Source of the DNA: Pseudovibrio ascidiaceicola
GTDB taxonomy: Bacteria > Pseudomonadota > Alphaproteobacteria > Rhizobiales > Stappiaceae
Assembly: GCF_900114245.1 (NCBI RefSeq)
Contig: NZ_FOSK01000009.1
Coordinates: 62,001 to 126,000 of the forward strand
DNA: 64,000 bases
Reading direction: 5' to 3'
Made by a program: the position numbers and the translations under genes. This document shows, in pieces, positions 45,339 through 54,896 of the stretch; position 1 is the first letter of the stretch, and the number at the start of each line of letters is the position of its first letter. The notes beneath the pieces were generated by a model that saw nothing but the letters and a program-made list of their open reading frames with translations, did not search any database and was not told where the DNA came from.

Positions 45339-46601
45339 ATGCGGATTGTTGTAACCGGTATGGGGGTTGTTTCACCCCTAGGTGTTGGGATCAACCCGTT
45401 TTGGAAGAGACTGGTAGCTTCTGAAAGTGGTATTCGCGCTCTTACCAGATTTGATGGAAGTGAGCACGCTTGTCAGGTGGCAGGACAGGTTCCGACCATC
45501 GATGAAGATGAATTTGGCTTTGATGCCAGTGTTGCTATTCCTTTTAAAGACCAGAAGAAGATGGATTTATTTATCCATTATGCTCTGGTTGCAGCCCAGG
45601 AAGCCGTTGAACAGGCTGGCTGGCATCCTGAAACGGATGAAGAGAAGGAAAGCACTGCGACGATCATCGCATCCGGTGTTGGTGGCTTTCCAGCGATGAC
45701 CGGAGCTACGCGCACCGTGGAGACCAAAGGTCCGCGACGTTTATCACCGTTTATTGTGCCGAGCTTTCTGGCAAACCTTGCAGCAGGTCAGGTTTCGATT
45801 GCCAATGGGTTTAAAGGCCCGTTGGGAACGCCTGTGACCGCATGTGCTGCCAGTGTGCAGGCCATTGGTGATGCCGTGCGCATGATCAAGAGTGGTGAGG
45901 CAAGTGTCGCCCTTGCTGGTGGTGCTGAGGCCTGTATTGATGCTGTCTCGTTTGCGGGCTTTTCTGCAGCCCGTGCGCTGTCGAGCGGGTATAATGATGA
46001 GCCTAGCAAAGCCTCTCGTCCCTTTGACAAAAACCGTGATGGATTTGTCATGGGTGAAGGAGCTGCGATGTTGGTGATCGAGACGCTTGACCATGCCCTT
46101 GCTCGTGGCGCGACACCGCTTGCTGAGATTCTGGGTTATGGCACATCAGCTGATGCTCACCATGTGACGGCATCCCCTCCGGATGGAGCAGGCGGGCAAG
46201 CTGCGATGCGCAAGGCCTTGAAGCAGGCAGGGATTAATCCTGACGATATTGATTACATCAATGCCCACAGTACATCGACGCCAGTTGGCGACGCTGCAGA
46301 AATTGCAGGTATTCAGGCTGTGTTTGGTGATCGTGGGAAGGATCTGGCTGTTTCTTCAACCAAGTCTGCGACGGGTCACCTTTTGGGGGCTGCCGGTGCT
46401 ATTGAGGCAATTGCTTCTATTATGGCGCTGCGGGAAGGCGTGCTTCCTCCGACATTGAACTTGGAAGAGCCTGATGATGAGGCCTCCCAGTTTGATCTGG
46501 TGGCGAATGCCTCCAAAGAGAAAGACCTGAAATATGTCATGTCCAATGGCTTTGGTTTTGGCGGGGTGAATGCTTCCTTGATCTTCGGAAAGCCGAGCTG
46601 A
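45339..46601 (+). CDS. Beta-ketoacyl-ACP synthase II (FabF type)
   Basis: This 420-residue condensing enzyme elongates fatty acyl-ACP with malonyl-ACP. The catalytic set is present: Cys169 in TACAASVQA, His310 in NAHSTSTPVGD, Lys342 in SSTKSATGH and His347. The FabF fold landmarks RIVVTGMGVVSPLG and SNGFGFGGVNASLIFGK are also present. There is no acpP or other fab gene beside it, so it may be a paralogue instead of the main housekeeping FabF. It is monocistronic, with a terminator 24 bases after the stop codon. Confidence 0.93.
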   Translation: MRIVVTGMGVVSPLGVGINPFWKRLVASESGIRALTRFDGSEHACQVAGQVPTIDEDEFGFDASVAIPFKDQKKMDLFIHYALVAAQEAVEQAGWHPETDEEKESTATIIASGVGGFPAMTGATRTVETKGPRRLSPFIVPSFLANLAAGQVSIANGFKGPLGTPVTACAASVQAIGDAVRMIKSGEASVALAGGAEACIDAVSFAGFSAARALSSGYNDEPSKASRPFDKNRDGFVMGEGAAMLVIETLDHALARGATPLAEILGYGTSADAHHVTASPPDGAGGQAAMRKALKQAGINPDDIDYINAHSTSTPVGDAAEIAGIQAVFGDRGKDLAVSSTKSATGHLLGAAGAIEAIASIMALREGVLPPTLNLEEPDDEASQFDLVANASKEKDLKYVMSNGFGFGGVNASLIFGKPS

Positions 46602-46624
46602 CAGCTGGCAACAACATAGTTTTG

Positions 46625-46660
46625 GAAAAGGCTCAGGGGATCTCTGGGCCTTTTCTTTTT
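46625..46660 (+). terminator. Terminator of the ketoacyl synthase gene
   Basis: GAAAAGGCTCAG pairs with CTGGGCCTTTTC (one G-T pair) around GGGATCT, followed by TTTTTGCC. Confidence 0.88.
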
Positions 46661-46827
46661 GCCACATTGTTCTTTTAGCTGCATTTTACTGACCTGATTT
46701 AACTTACGTTTCTAGCAGTTTACGTTGATTGATTTAGGTGTTGCTTATATATGCAGGCTTGTTTGAAGGTCCTGTTCATCCTTCGCAGATATGATTTTAA
46801 TTCCTGCTCATTTTGAAAGTTTGATTG

Positions 46828-47418
46828 ATGCTCAACCGTTTGAACAACAAGCACTATGCTTTAATCACCATTCTGTTGCTGATCGCGACTGCCGCTATCC
46901 TTCTTGCAATGGGGCGGGAACCAATCTGTAAATGTGGGGTGGTCAAGCTCTGGGCGGGTAATGCCAATAGCGCTGATAGCAGCCAGCATATCTCTGATTG
47001 GTACACGCCGTCTCATATCATCCACGGCATGTTGTTTTATGCTTTGTTCTGGTGGATGGGGCGTCTCTTTACTGGCGGTGCAGGTTGGCCTATGGGCTTT
47101 CGGTTGGTTCTGTCGGTTATTGTTGAGGCGACCTGGGAGCTTGTCGAGAACTCCAGCTACATCATCAATCGTTACCGTGAAGCGACCATCGCCCTGGATT
47201 ACTTTGGCGACAGTGTTCTGAACTCCGTCTTTGATATTATCTGGATGATTTTCGGTTTCTGGCTTGCTTCACGATTGCCGGTTTGGCTGACTGTTGTGCT
47301 TATCCTTGCCATGGAATTGATTGTTGGGGCGATCATCAGGGATAACCTCACACTCAATGTGATCATGCTGGTTTACCCGTTGGATGCCATCAAAGAATGG
47401 CAGATGCAGGCTTACTGA
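46828..47418 (+). CDS. UPF0314 (DUF2585) membrane protein
   Basis: This 196-residue integral membrane protein has about five hydrophobic helices. The features SDWYTPSHIIHGMLFYALFWW, VLSVIVEATWELVENSSYIINRYREATIALDYFGDSVLNSV and the C-terminal VMLVYPLDAIKEWQ-type end match the UPF0314 family of alphaproteobacteria. Its role is unknown. The ATG at 46828 is used; a TTG one codon earlier is in frame. It converges on the HdeD-like gene. Confidence 0.85.
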   Translation: MLNRLNNKHYALITILLLIATAAILLAMGREPICKCGVVKLWAGNANSADSSQHISDWYTPSHIIHGMLFYALFWWMGRLFTGGAGWPMGFRLVLSVIVEATWELVENSSYIINRYREATIALDYFGDSVLNSVFDIIWMIFGFWLASRLPVWLTVVLILAMELIVGAIIRDNLTLNVIMLVYPLDAIKEWQMQAY

Positions 47419-47431
47419 TTACAACAAGATT

Positions 47432-47462
47432 GTGCCGCGCTCATTTTTTGATTGCGCGGCAC
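47432..47462. terminator. Hairpin between convergent genes
   Basis: GTGCCGCGC and GCGCGGCAC form a perfect 9-bp stem around a T-rich loop. It lies between the UPF0314 gene and the HdeD-like gene and could end either transcript, although neither strand has a strong T-tract after the stem. Confidence 0.55.
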
Positions 47463-47511
47463 GTTGGACTTCTAAGCTGACTCTTTCGATGAAGTTCCAA
47501 ATCAAAGCGCA

Positions 47512-48096
47512 CTACGCTTTTTTGTGTGCAGCCAATGCAATGGCCACATAACTCCAACCGTTGAACATGATGGAAATGCCTGCCACAAGGCCAAGCGCCC
47601 AAGCAGTGGAGGCAGGGAAGTCGAGCAGGATCATCAAGCCGGCTGCGATTGCTATGACACCAGAGGCCAGAATCCAGCCCCAACTGGTGTGAGGTCGCAA
47701 GCGGAATGAGAACAACGCCTGCGCAATGCCTTGCGCAATGAAGACAGCGGAGAGCACAAGTGTCAGTGCTTCTGTTCCGGCGACGGGGTTATAATAGATT
47801 GCGACCCCGCCAACCAGCGCGATGATGCCTATCAGCGATTGTCCGAGGAAGCCTCCCCATTCCTTCACCTGCATGGCGTGCCAGAGTTGAAGAACCCCGA
47901 CGACTATCAGAACCAATCCAATTACCAGTGCTACTGCGATGGAGGACGCGTATGGTATGACCAACACAATCGTACCACCAATCACCATCAGTACTCCGAG
48001 CACCAGAAACTTCAACCAGTTGTCACGCACTAACTGCGTGAGGTCCGGGACATTTGTAGGCGGGGTGCCACCTGCGTTGGGTTCTTGTCCAGACAT
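47512..48096 (-). CDS. HdeD-family (DUF308) membrane protein
   Basis: This 194-residue protein has six hydrophobic helices in three repeated pairs, the plan of HdeD/DUF308 proteins. HdeD is linked to acid resistance in E. coli; the role here is unknown. The repeated pattern of glycine-rich helices (VLGVLMVIGGTIVLVIP, ALVIGLVLIVVGVLQLWHAM) is clear. The ATG at 48096 has AAGGAG 12 bases upstream; an ATG seven codons earlier is possible but lacks a ribosome binding site. It is convergent with the UPF0314 gene. Confidence 0.85.
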   Translation of the reverse strand: MSGQEPNAGGTPPTNVPDLTQLVRDNWLKFLVLGVLMVIGGTIVLVIPYASSIAVALVIGLVLIVVGVLQLWHAMQVKEWGGFLGQSLIGIIALVGGVAIYYNPVAGTEALTLVLSAVFIAQGIAQALFSFRLRPHTSWGWILASGVIAIAAGLMILLDFPASTAWALGLVAGISIMFNGWSYVAIALAAHKKA

Positions 48097-48381
48097 TGTC
48101 GTCGGGGTCTCCTTCATAGAGGGTCATGCCATTCAGAGGCTGCATTGAAATGGCTAACACTCTAGGTAACAGCAAAACACAGCTTTACTCTTGATTGAAT
48201 TCGCCGAATTTTACCCTCTTTAGGTGATTGGTCAGAGTTCCTACGCCATATCATGTGACTGAGGTGCAGGTGGTGACTTGTCGCCGAGGGAAAACGGCAG
48301 GCTGTTTCTGATAGGAGTTTGTGTCTGCTGAGTGGTAAAACGGCTCTGGTAATTTCCAGTGTGATCGGCTAGAGGATCCGC

Positions 48382-49152
48382 ATGTCTGAAAGCACTCCTG
48401 AAACAAACAATGCCATTCCTCCTGTTGTCGTTCTCTGTGAGCCTCAACTTGGCGAAAACATCGGTATGGTTGCTCGTGCTATGGCCAATTTTGGTCTGCA
48501 CGACCTGCGCCTGATCAACCCACGCGACGGTTGGCCGAGTGAAAAAGCACGCTCAGCTTCCAGCCGAGCACATCACGTTATTGATGCAGCACGGGTTTTT
48601 GACAGTGTTGAAGAAGCTGTTGCTGATCTGAAACTCGTTTTTGCGACGACCGCGCGTAGCCGTGACATTCCAAAACCTGTTGTGGGGCCAGATGAAGCTG
48701 CGACTGAGAGCGTTGCTCAGGGCGTGCGGGGGATCCCATCCGGTTACATGTTTGGCCGCGAACGCTGGGGCCTGAATAATGACGAAGTGGCGCTTGCAAA
48801 TAAGATTGTGACCCTTCCGGTTGATCCGACTTATGCATCCTTGAATATTGCCCAGGCTGTTTTGGTATGTGCCTATGAATGGCGCCGCGTGGCGACAGCA
48901 GGTGCACTGCCTTTCTCCTTGGATGATTATGATGGTGAGCTGGCAACACAAGAGTCCATTCAACGGATGTTTGAGCATCTGGAAGCTGGGCTGGATTCTC
49001 GCGGGTTCTTCCGTCCTATTGAAAAGAAGCCAGTAACAATTCGTAGGCTGCGCAACATCTTTCAGAAAGCAGATCTCACCGAAAATGAAGTGCGTATCAT
49101 GCGTGGTGTGATTTCCTGCTTTGAGAAGTATGGCGTGAAGGACAAAGATTGA
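48382..49152 (+). CDS. trmJ: tRNA 2'-O-methyltransferase TrmJ (SpoU/TrmH family)
   Basis: This 256-residue SPOUT enzyme has the three SpoU motifs: NIGMVARAMANFGL, FGRERWGLNNDEVALAN and PTYASLNIAQAVLVCAYEW. TrmJ methylates the 2'-oxygen of position 32 in some tRNAs. The C-terminal extension (VTIRRLRNIFQKADLTENEVRIMRGVISCFEKY) is characteristic of TrmJ. The last base of its stop codon is the first base of murI (TGATG), so the two are translationally coupled. Confidence 0.9.
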   Translation: MSESTPETNNAIPPVVVLCEPQLGENIGMVARAMANFGLHDLRLINPRDGWPSEKARSASSRAHHVIDAARVFDSVEEAVADLKLVFATTARSRDIPKPVVGPDEAATESVAQGVRGIPSGYMFGRERWGLNNDEVALANKIVTLPVDPTYASLNIAQAVLVCAYEWRRVATAGALPFSLDDYDGELATQESIQRMFEHLEAGLDSRGFFRPIEKKPVTIRRLRNIFQKADLTENEVRIMRGVISCFEKYGVKDKD

Positions 49153-49925
49153 TGCTGACCGGCTCCCCAGCCATTCCATTTCAACAAATGCACATGCAGG
49201 CGGATACGTCAGGTCGTGTGTTGGTGTTGGATAGTGGTGTCGGGGGGCTGTCTGTGCAGCGTGAGATCAAGCGAATGCTCCCTGATGCTGCACTGCTGTA
49301 TCTAGCGGACCGTGCTGCTTTCCCTTATGGCGACTGGGATGCAGCGGCACTGCGTGAGCACATCTGCGCCTTGGTTGTGTCCGTTAGTGAAGTGTGGCAA
49401 CCGAGTGCGGTTGTGATCGCTTGCAACACGGCCTCGACGCTTGTGCTCAAGAGCTTGCGAGAGATTATGAGCGTTCCTGTGGTTGGGACGGTCCCTGCAA
49501 TTAAACCTGCTGCATCACAAACACAAAGCGGCGTTTTTGCAGTGCTTGCCACGCCAGGGACTGTGAAGCGTGACTACACGCAGGACCTGATCATAGAGTT
49601 TGCGCCTGAGCACCATATCGCTCTTGTTGGGGCAACCGGTCTTGCAGCGCTTGCAGAAGATAAGCTGGCAGGTCGCGTCGTAGATCTTGATCGCTTGCTG
49701 CAGGAAATTGTTCCTTGCTTTGTCGAGAAAGACGGTCAGCGTACCGACTGTATCGTACTTGGATGCACGCACTATCCTTTTTTGCAGGAAGAAATGGAGC
49801 AGGTAGCTCCATGGCCGGTGACGTGGATTGATCCTGCGCCTGCGATTGCCAAACGGCTGGTTCAGGTCGTGGAGCCGGAAACTATAGCGACCGGGTTTGA
49901 GGATCTGTTTTTCCTGACCAGCTGA
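49152..49925 (+). CDS. murI: Glutamate racemase MurI
   Basis: MurI (257 residues) interconverts L- and D-glutamate for peptidoglycan synthesis. The family hallmarks are VLVLDSGVGGLSVQREI, VVIACNTAST with the first catalytic Cys, and IVLGCTHYPFL with the second. The ATG at 49152 overlaps the trmJ stop codon. A start 13-15 codons downstream is also possible, since the conserved region begins at about residue 22. Confidence 0.92.
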   Translation: MLTGSPAIPFQQMHMQADTSGRVLVLDSGVGGLSVQREIKRMLPDAALLYLADRAAFPYGDWDAAALREHICALVVSVSEVWQPSAVVIACNTASTLVLKSLREIMSVPVVGTVPAIKPAASQTQSGVFAVLATPGTVKRDYTQDLIIEFAPEHHIALVGATGLAALAEDKLAGRVVDLDRLLQEIVPCFVEKDGQRTDCIVLGCTHYPFLQEEMEQVAPWPVTWIDPAPAIAKRLVQVVEPETIATGFEDLFFLTS

Positions 49926-50067
49926 GGTTCTCCCTCGTAACGTATAGGTTGCTGGAGTGTTGCCCGCCTTGGCTCAAATCCTCTCTTATTTAATTGGTTG
50001 TTCTAGGCGGATCTTGAATTTGTTTTGATACCCAGTCGGAACCTGCGCATTTGCTGGAGTCGAAGCC

Positions 50068-51522
50068 TTGGATCTTATCAATACTGTCGTCGATTACACC
50101 AATACCATCCTCTGGAACTATGTGCTGCTTTATGGCTTGCTTGCCGTTGGCGTGTTTTTCACGTTCCGATTGGGCTTTATCCAGTTTCGTTATTTTGGAC
50201 AGTGTTTCAGTGTTCTTCTCAAATCGAGGCATGAGGACCGTAATGGGATCAGCCCGTTTCAGGCCTTGTGTACCAGTCTGGCATCACGAGTTGGGACCGG
50301 CAATATCGCCGGTGTTGCAGTCGCGCTGACGCTGGGCGGGCCGGGAGCAATCTTTTGGATGTGGATGGTTGCTCTGGTTGGTATGGCAACTGCCTACGCA
50401 GAAAGTGCGTTAGCCCAGCTTTATAAGGTCGAAGATGACGACGGTCAGTTTCGTGGTGGTCCAGCGGTTTATATGGCGGCAGGCTTGAAGAGCAAGCTGC
50501 TTGGTCATGTCTTTGCAATTGCTTTGATTTTTGCTTTTGGCATCGTATTCTCCGCAGTGCAGTCCAACTCCATCGCTGATGCTATGAGCAGTGCTTTTGA
50601 TGTGCCGGAGATCGTCACAGGCGTGGTGCTTGTTCTGGCCGCTGGGCTGGTCATCTTTGGTGGTCTGAGGAAGATCGCTCACTTCGCAGAAGTTGTTGTT
50701 CCGTTTATGGCGATTGCTTATGTGGTGATTGCATTTGGTATTCTGGCTGCGAACTACGAAGAAGTGCCTGGTGTTTTGTGGAGTATTGTCGCGCACGCCT
50801 TTGGCCTTGAAGAAGCGGTTGGCGGGATATCCGGTGGTGTGATGGCAGCACTGTTGAACGGTGTCCGCCGTGGTCTTTATTCAAATGAAGCTGGAATGGG
50901 ATCTGCGCCAAACATTGCCGCATCAGCCGTTCCTGACCCACATCATCCTGCTTCTCAGGGTTTTGTGCAGGCGCTGGGTGTCTTCATCGATACGATCGTG
51001 ATTTGTACTGCGACTGCATTGATTATTCTGCTTTCCGGCATCTACGACCCAACAACAGGTGTGACCGGTATATCGCTGACACAATCAGCCGCAGAAGCGC
51101 ATGTGGGTGATTTTGGTGTCTACTTCATCGCCATCGCGATCTTTTTCTTTGCATTTACCTCGATCGTGGCAAATTACTCCTATGCGGAGAATGCCATGAT
51201 TTATCTGGAGCACGGTTGGAAACCGGGGCTTACAATCCTTCGTCTTCTCTCGTTGGCAATGGTGTTTTGGGGTACCCTGCAGACAGTCGGCACTGTGTTT
51301 AATGCAGCAGATGCCGCGATGGCTGTGATGGCGACTATCAATCTGGTCGCGATTGTGCTTCTGGCACCAAAAGTGACTTTGATCACCAAGGATTACATCA
51401 AGCAGCTGAAGGAAGGGAAGGAGCCAATGTTTGACATTGCCGAGCATCCTGAACTTGCGGATGGGGTTGATGCCACGATTTGGAGCAAAGAGCGTGGTGA
51501 AGAAGCACAAAAGCGCTATTGA
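50068..51522 (+). CDS. Sodium:alanine/glycine symporter (AGCS family)
   Basis: This 484-residue inner-membrane transporter belongs to the AGCS family, which couples alanine or glycine uptake to Na+. It has about eleven hydrophobic helices, the signature RVGTGNIAGVAVALTLGGPGAIFWMW, and the later motif NEAGMGSAPNIAASA. The start is a TTG at 50068 with GGAG eight bases upstream. It is monocistronic. The exact amino acid carried is not certain. Confidence 0.93.
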   Translation: MDLINTVVDYTNTILWNYVLLYGLLAVGVFFTFRLGFIQFRYFGQCFSVLLKSRHEDRNGISPFQALCTSLASRVGTGNIAGVAVALTLGGPGAIFWMWMVALVGMATAYAESALAQLYKVEDDDGQFRGGPAVYMAAGLKSKLLGHVFAIALIFAFGIVFSAVQSNSIADAMSSAFDVPEIVTGVVLVLAAGLVIFGGLRKIAHFAEVVVPFMAIAYVVIAFGILAANYEEVPGVLWSIVAHAFGLEEAVGGISGGVMAALLNGVRRGLYSNEAGMGSAPNIAASAVPDPHHPASQGFVQALGVFIDTIVICTATALIILLSGIYDPTTGVTGISLTQSAAEAHVGDFGVYFIAIAIFFFAFTSIVANYSYAENAMIYLEHGWKPGLTILRLLSLAMVFWGTLQTVGTVFNAADAAMAVMATINLVAIVLLAPKVTLITKDYIKQLKEGKEPMFDIAEHPELADGVDATIWSKERGEEAQKRY

Positions 51523-51760
51523 TAGTGCTCTTATTTCTCAGCTGCTTGCTGTCATATTCCGTTGACTCTTGCGTGTAATTTCAATAGGAATGCGCTGTTC
51601 ATTGCGGTTCCTTTGGGGCCGCTTTGATTTTACGCACCCGTGTGGTTCGGCATGCGCTATTTGCCAGGACCGCTGTCAATCTTTGTGAACCTTTGGGTTT
51701 GTGAAGGAAAAGGAGGGCGCGTTTCCTTTAAAATTACAGATAAACGCTAAGGAAACTGCG
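51523..51760 (+). other. Leader and promoter region of rpsD
   Basis: These 238 bases before rpsD contain no gene. I see no clear riboswitch or S4-type pseudoknot by eye; the region probably holds the rpsD promoter. Confidence 0.4.
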
Positions 51761-52378
51761 ATGTCTAAGCGCCAGAGCGCCAAGTATAAACTAGACCGTC
51801 GGATGGGTGAAAACATCTGGGGTCGTCCTAAAAGCCCTGCGAACCGTCGTGAATATGGCCCAGGCCAGCACGGTCAGCGTCGTAAGGGTAAGCTTTCTGA
51901 CTTTGGTGTGCAGCTGCGCGCTAAGCAGAAGCTGAAAGGCTACTACGGCAACATCTCTGAGAAACAGTTCCGTAAGACTTATGATGAAGCTTCCCGTCAG
52001 CGCGGTGATACTTCTGAAAACCTTATCGGTCTTCTCGAGTGCCGTCTTGACGCAGTTGTTTACCGCGCAAAATTCGTTCTCACTGTGTTTGCTGCTCGTC
52101 AGTTCATCAACCACGGTCATGTGAACGTTAACGGTCGCCGCGTAAACATCGGTTCTTACATGTGTAAGCCTGGTGACGTTATTGAAGTTCGTGAAAAGTC
52201 CAAGCAGCTGGCAATCGTACTGGAAGCAGTACAGTCCGCTGAGCGCGACGTTCCTGACTACCTTGACGTTGACACCAACAAGCTGACCGCGACATTTGCT
52301 CGTGTTCCTGCTTTTGGCGACGTGCCTTACCCAGTTCAGATGGAACCAAACCTGGTTGTGGAATTCTATTCCCGCTAA
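51761..52378 (+). CDS. rpsD: 30S ribosomal protein S4
   Basis: S4 (205 residues) binds 16S rRNA early in 30S assembly. Landmarks are [42 protein letters not shown], and the S4 RNA-binding domain [37 protein letters not shown]. The ATG at 51761, with AAGGAA upstream, begins the conserved protein; the frame extends 20 codons farther without support. It stands alone, outside a ribosomal operon, as usual in alphaproteobacteria. Confidence 0.98.
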   Translation: MSKRQSAKYKLDRRMGENIWGRPKSPANRREYGPGQHGQRRKGKLSDFGVQLRAKQKLKGYYGNISEKQFRKTYDEASRQRGDTSENLIGLLECRLDAVVYRAKFVLTVFAARQFINHGHVNVNGRRVNIGSYMCKPGDVIEVREKSKQLAIVLEAVQSAERDVPDYLDVDTNKLTATFARVPAFGDVPYPVQMEPNLVVEFYSR

Positions 52379-52405
52379 TAGGTTTGATCCTGAAGGATTT
52401 GATTT

Positions 52406-52435
52406 GGGCTGCCCTTTGGGTGGCCCTTTTCTTTT
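52406..52435 (+). terminator. Terminator of rpsD
   Basis: GGGCTGCCC pairs with GGGTGGCCC around TTT (two G-T pairs) and is followed by TTTTCTTTTGG. It lies 27 bases after the rpsD stop codon. Confidence 0.88.
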
Positions 52436-52509
52436 GGTGGTGCTATTCCTCCCGCAGCATAGTGCATTCGCCATTTTTGATTGAGAACGAGTGAAGATAA
52501 GATAACGCC

Positions 52510-53475
52510 ATGAGCCAGTTAAGCGCAGAACACGCCGCTGATACAGCCGCTGAGGACAAGAGTTTCGATTCAGAGTGTCATCCACTTTTCCGTGAGGTGC
52601 CAAGTTCGGTTGAGTTCAAAAAACTGCGTAAACGTTTGCTGCGTGAAACTCGTCAGGCAATTTCTGACTATAAGATGGTTCCGGATGGGGCGAGCCCGGA
52701 GAAAACCAAATGGCTTATCTGCCTTTCTGGCGGTAAAGACAGCTACACTTTGCTTGCTGTTCTGATGGATCTGAAGTGGCGCGGTCTTCTTCCTGTTGAC
52801 CTGATCGCCTGCAACCTTGATCAATCCCAGCCAGATTTTCCGCAGCACATTCTGCCTGAGTTCTTTGAGCGCTACCAAATCCCTAACAAGATTGTGCGTG
52901 AGAACACCTACGGCATTGTGACCGACAAGCTGCCTGAAACGTCTACTTATTGTTCTCTGTGTTCTCGCCTGCGCCGCGGTATTCTTTATCGCACTGCGCG
53001 CGAACTTGGTTGTGAGGCGATTGTGCTGGGGCATCACCGGGACGATGCTTTGGAAACCTTCATGATGAATATGTTCTTTGGTGGACGTATGGCCTCCATG
53101 CCGCCAAAGCTGGTGAATGACGAAGGTGACCTGATGGTGCTGCGTCCGCTGATGAACTCCTCTGAAGTGGATATCGAGAAGTTCTCCAAGGCAATGGACT
53201 TCCCAATCATTCCTTGCAACCTGTGCGGCTCGCAGGATGGCTTGCAGCGTGTTCAAGTGAAGAAGATGCTGCAACAGTGGGAGAAGGAGACGCCGGGTCG
53301 GCTGGGCATTATGGCTCGTGCTCTGGCGCATGTGCGTCCATCTCACTTACATGATGCACAGGCGTTTGACTTTGTAGGCCTGCGCCCCAATACGGGTGAG
53401 CAGGGAGAGAGTGATCAGGAACCTTGTGCCGCTGCTGATGCGATGACTGAGAAATTGTTTGGTAATGAGTTTTAG
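52510..53475 (+). CDS. ttcA: tRNA 2-thiocytidine(32) synthetase TtcA
   Basis: TtcA (321 residues) thiolates C32 of some tRNAs using ATP and an iron-sulfur cluster. The PP-loop SGGKDS lies near residue 72. Two cysteine pairs (Cys148/Cys151 in CSLC and Cys236/Cys239 in CNLC) provide the cluster ligands. The [28 protein letters not shown] stretch is typical. A terminator follows the gene. Confidence 0.95.
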   Translation: MSQLSAEHAADTAAEDKSFDSECHPLFREVPSSVEFKKLRKRLLRETRQAISDYKMVPDGASPEKTKWLICLSGGKDSYTLLAVLMDLKWRGLLPVDLIACNLDQSQPDFPQHILPEFFERYQIPNKIVRENTYGIVTDKLPETSTYCSLCSRLRRGILYRTARELGCEAIVLGHHRDDALETFMMNMFFGGRMASMPPKLVNDEGDLMVLRPLMNSSEVDIEKFSKAMDFPIIPCNLCGSQDGLQRVQVKKMLQQWEKETPGRLGIMARALAHVRPSHLHDAQAFDFVGLRPNTGEQGESDQEPCAAADAMTEKLFGNEF

Positions 53476-53487
53476 GCAACTGACTTT

Positions 53488-53517
53488 ACCGCTGCATTCG
53501 GTGATGGAGCGGTTTTT
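53488..53517 (+). terminator. Terminator of ttcA
   Basis: ACCGCT (53488-53493) pairs with AGCGGT (53508-53513), followed by TTTTTGCTTT. It starts 12 bases after the ttcA stop codon. The stem is short, with an extra CAT/ATG pairing in the loop. Confidence 0.7.
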
Positions 53518-53559
53518 TGCTTTCTCTCGATAGATTGATCGGCTGCATTGGATAGAGAT

Positions 53560-54057
53560 ATGACACCACTTCGATTTCGGGCACGCAATACGGCCATAGT
53601 TCTGCAGAACATCTTTACTGCACTGATGTTTGTAGTGTTCTCGCAATTGCGAGGGTTTGCAGATCTCTCTCCGTTGCTTGAGGAGGTGTTTGGCATAAGC
53701 ATCACCACGTTCTTTCTGATTGGCATCACGATCGCGCTTGGTGTTGCTTGCATCTTTTATCTTCCCTCACTCAATTATGCAGAGATTGGAAAAGATGGGA
53801 TTGTGTATCATCGTGCTCTCATCAAGCGCAAACTGGCCTGGAATGAGATTGAACGTGTGGATGTAAAGCAACTCAGCTTTATGGGTATCAAGCTGGCCAA
53901 GCGGGTTGTGCTGGATTTGAAAGGAAAACGGAAGTTTCCCTATGCTCAAGCCGTGCGTGGTTTGGGTGTTGATGGGGTATTACCAGGCACCTACAAACAA
54001 TCTCCAGATGAAATGGCAGAGCAAATCAATCAGTATCGCCGTATCAATAATGTTTAA
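53560..54057 (+). CDS. Membrane protein with a PH-like cytoplasmic domain
   Basis: This 165-residue protein has two hydrophobic helices (about residues 13-31 and 47-69), then a beta-rich domain (YAEIGKDGIVYHRALIKRKLAWNEIERVDVKQLSF) that resembles bacterial PH-type domains, and a C-terminal helix. I do not recognise a named family. The ATG at 53560 is used; a TTG four codons earlier is in frame. A GC-rich hairpin (54059-54079) follows. Confidence 0.65.
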   Translation: MTPLRFRARNTAIVLQNIFTALMFVVFSQLRGFADLSPLLEEVFGISITTFFLIGITIALGVACIFYLPSLNYAEIGKDGIVYHRALIKRKLAWNEIERVDVKQLSFMGIKLAKRVVLDLKGKRKFPYAQAVRGLGVDGVLPGTYKQSPDEMAEQINQYRRINNV

Positions 54058-54058
54058 T

Positions 54059-54079
54059 CTCCAGCGTTGCTGGAGTTTC
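54059..54079 (+). terminator. Terminator-like hairpin after the 53560 gene
   Basis: CTCCAGC-GTT-GCTGGAG is a perfect 7-bp stem directly after the stop codon, followed by TTTCAC. Confidence 0.6.
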
Positions 54080-54301
54080 ACTGCAGTATTTTAATTTCTT
54101 GTTAGGTAATAAAAATACGTAAACTATGAGAAATAATTGCGAAAACTACGCGATTTTACCTATTCAATAAAGATTGTATCCAGATCCTGTAACTAAAGTC
54201 GAATTAAGACAGATTTTTCATTGGTCAGGCCTCGGATTAACGTGGCGATATTTTTTTAGTTTCTCGATGTGAATTTTCCACGAAAGGCATTGGAGGTAAC
54301 T

Positions 54302-54607
54302 ATGAATATGGTGATTGAAGGTCTGAATGGCATTGGATGGCGAAAGCGGAGAAATCCTGCTTCTGAGTCTTGTCAATGCGGTTCCTGGAAGCTGCACTGG
54401 ATCAGGCATTCCAAACGTGACTGGCCGTCTTATTGCAGCAATGCAGATTGCCATCAAAAACCCACCCAAGGCACAGATGTCAGATGGCTAAGCGGCAGCC
54501 GTCCTCAAATTATTCCATTGTGCGATAGCTGTAGCAAACAAACCGATCGCTTCAATCTTAGAGATGGTACAGTCACCGTACTGACGCATCAGTATGAGTG
54601 CAGCTGA
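54302..54607 (+). CDS. Small Cys-rich (putative zinc-binding) protein
   Basis: This 101-residue protein contains CQCGSW, then YCSNADC, and later IIPLCDSC, six cysteines in three pairs plus several His and Trp. This arrangement suggests metal binding. It belongs to a type I have seen as small uncharacterised proteins with a GSW and PLC motif, but I cannot name a function. The ATG at 54302 has a strong site GGAGGT four bases upstream, so the 11-codon extension in frame is rejected. It lies in a locally AT-rich island with the small secreted peptide next to it. Confidence 0.65.
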   Translation: MNMVIEGLNGIGWRKRRNPASESCQCGSWKLHWIRHSKRDWPSYCSNADCHQKPTQGTDVRWLSGSRPQIIPLCDSCSKQTDRFNLRDGTVTVLTHQYECS

Positions 54608-54611
54608 GTTC

Positions 54612-54803
54612 TCACTTCATCCCCCCATAGTACTTACAGGCGTCAGGGCCGTTCAGTAGAGACGGCTTTTGAAAAACGGTTATGTGGTTGCACTCGTAGC
54701 GAGCCAGCCCTTCATTCGTGGTTGGCGTAATGCCAGCGGCGACTGCACCCATCGTGGTGCCTGTGATTATGCCAAGGAGCAAAACTCTCAGATAAACTTG
54801 CAT
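54612..54803 (-). CDS. Small secreted peptide
   Basis: This 63-residue product has a signal peptide (about residues 1-23, VYLRVLLLGIITGTTMGAVAA) and a mature part of about 40 residues with two cysteines (C38 and C56) that could pair. GGGGGA lies seven bases before the ATG. It is convergent with the Cys-rich gene, with a four-base gap. Its small size lowers confidence. Confidence 0.55.
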   Translation of the reverse strand: MQVYLRVLLLGIITGTTMGAVAAGITPTTNEGLARYECNHITVFQKPSLLNGPDACKYYGGMK

Positions 54804-54896
54804 TTCTCATCCCCCGATGAACTGTTGATGAGACGGTTTTAGCAGGGGGAATGTGAGAGTGCTCTGAGAGGCGTGTTCATTTAGTGTTCAGGATGG

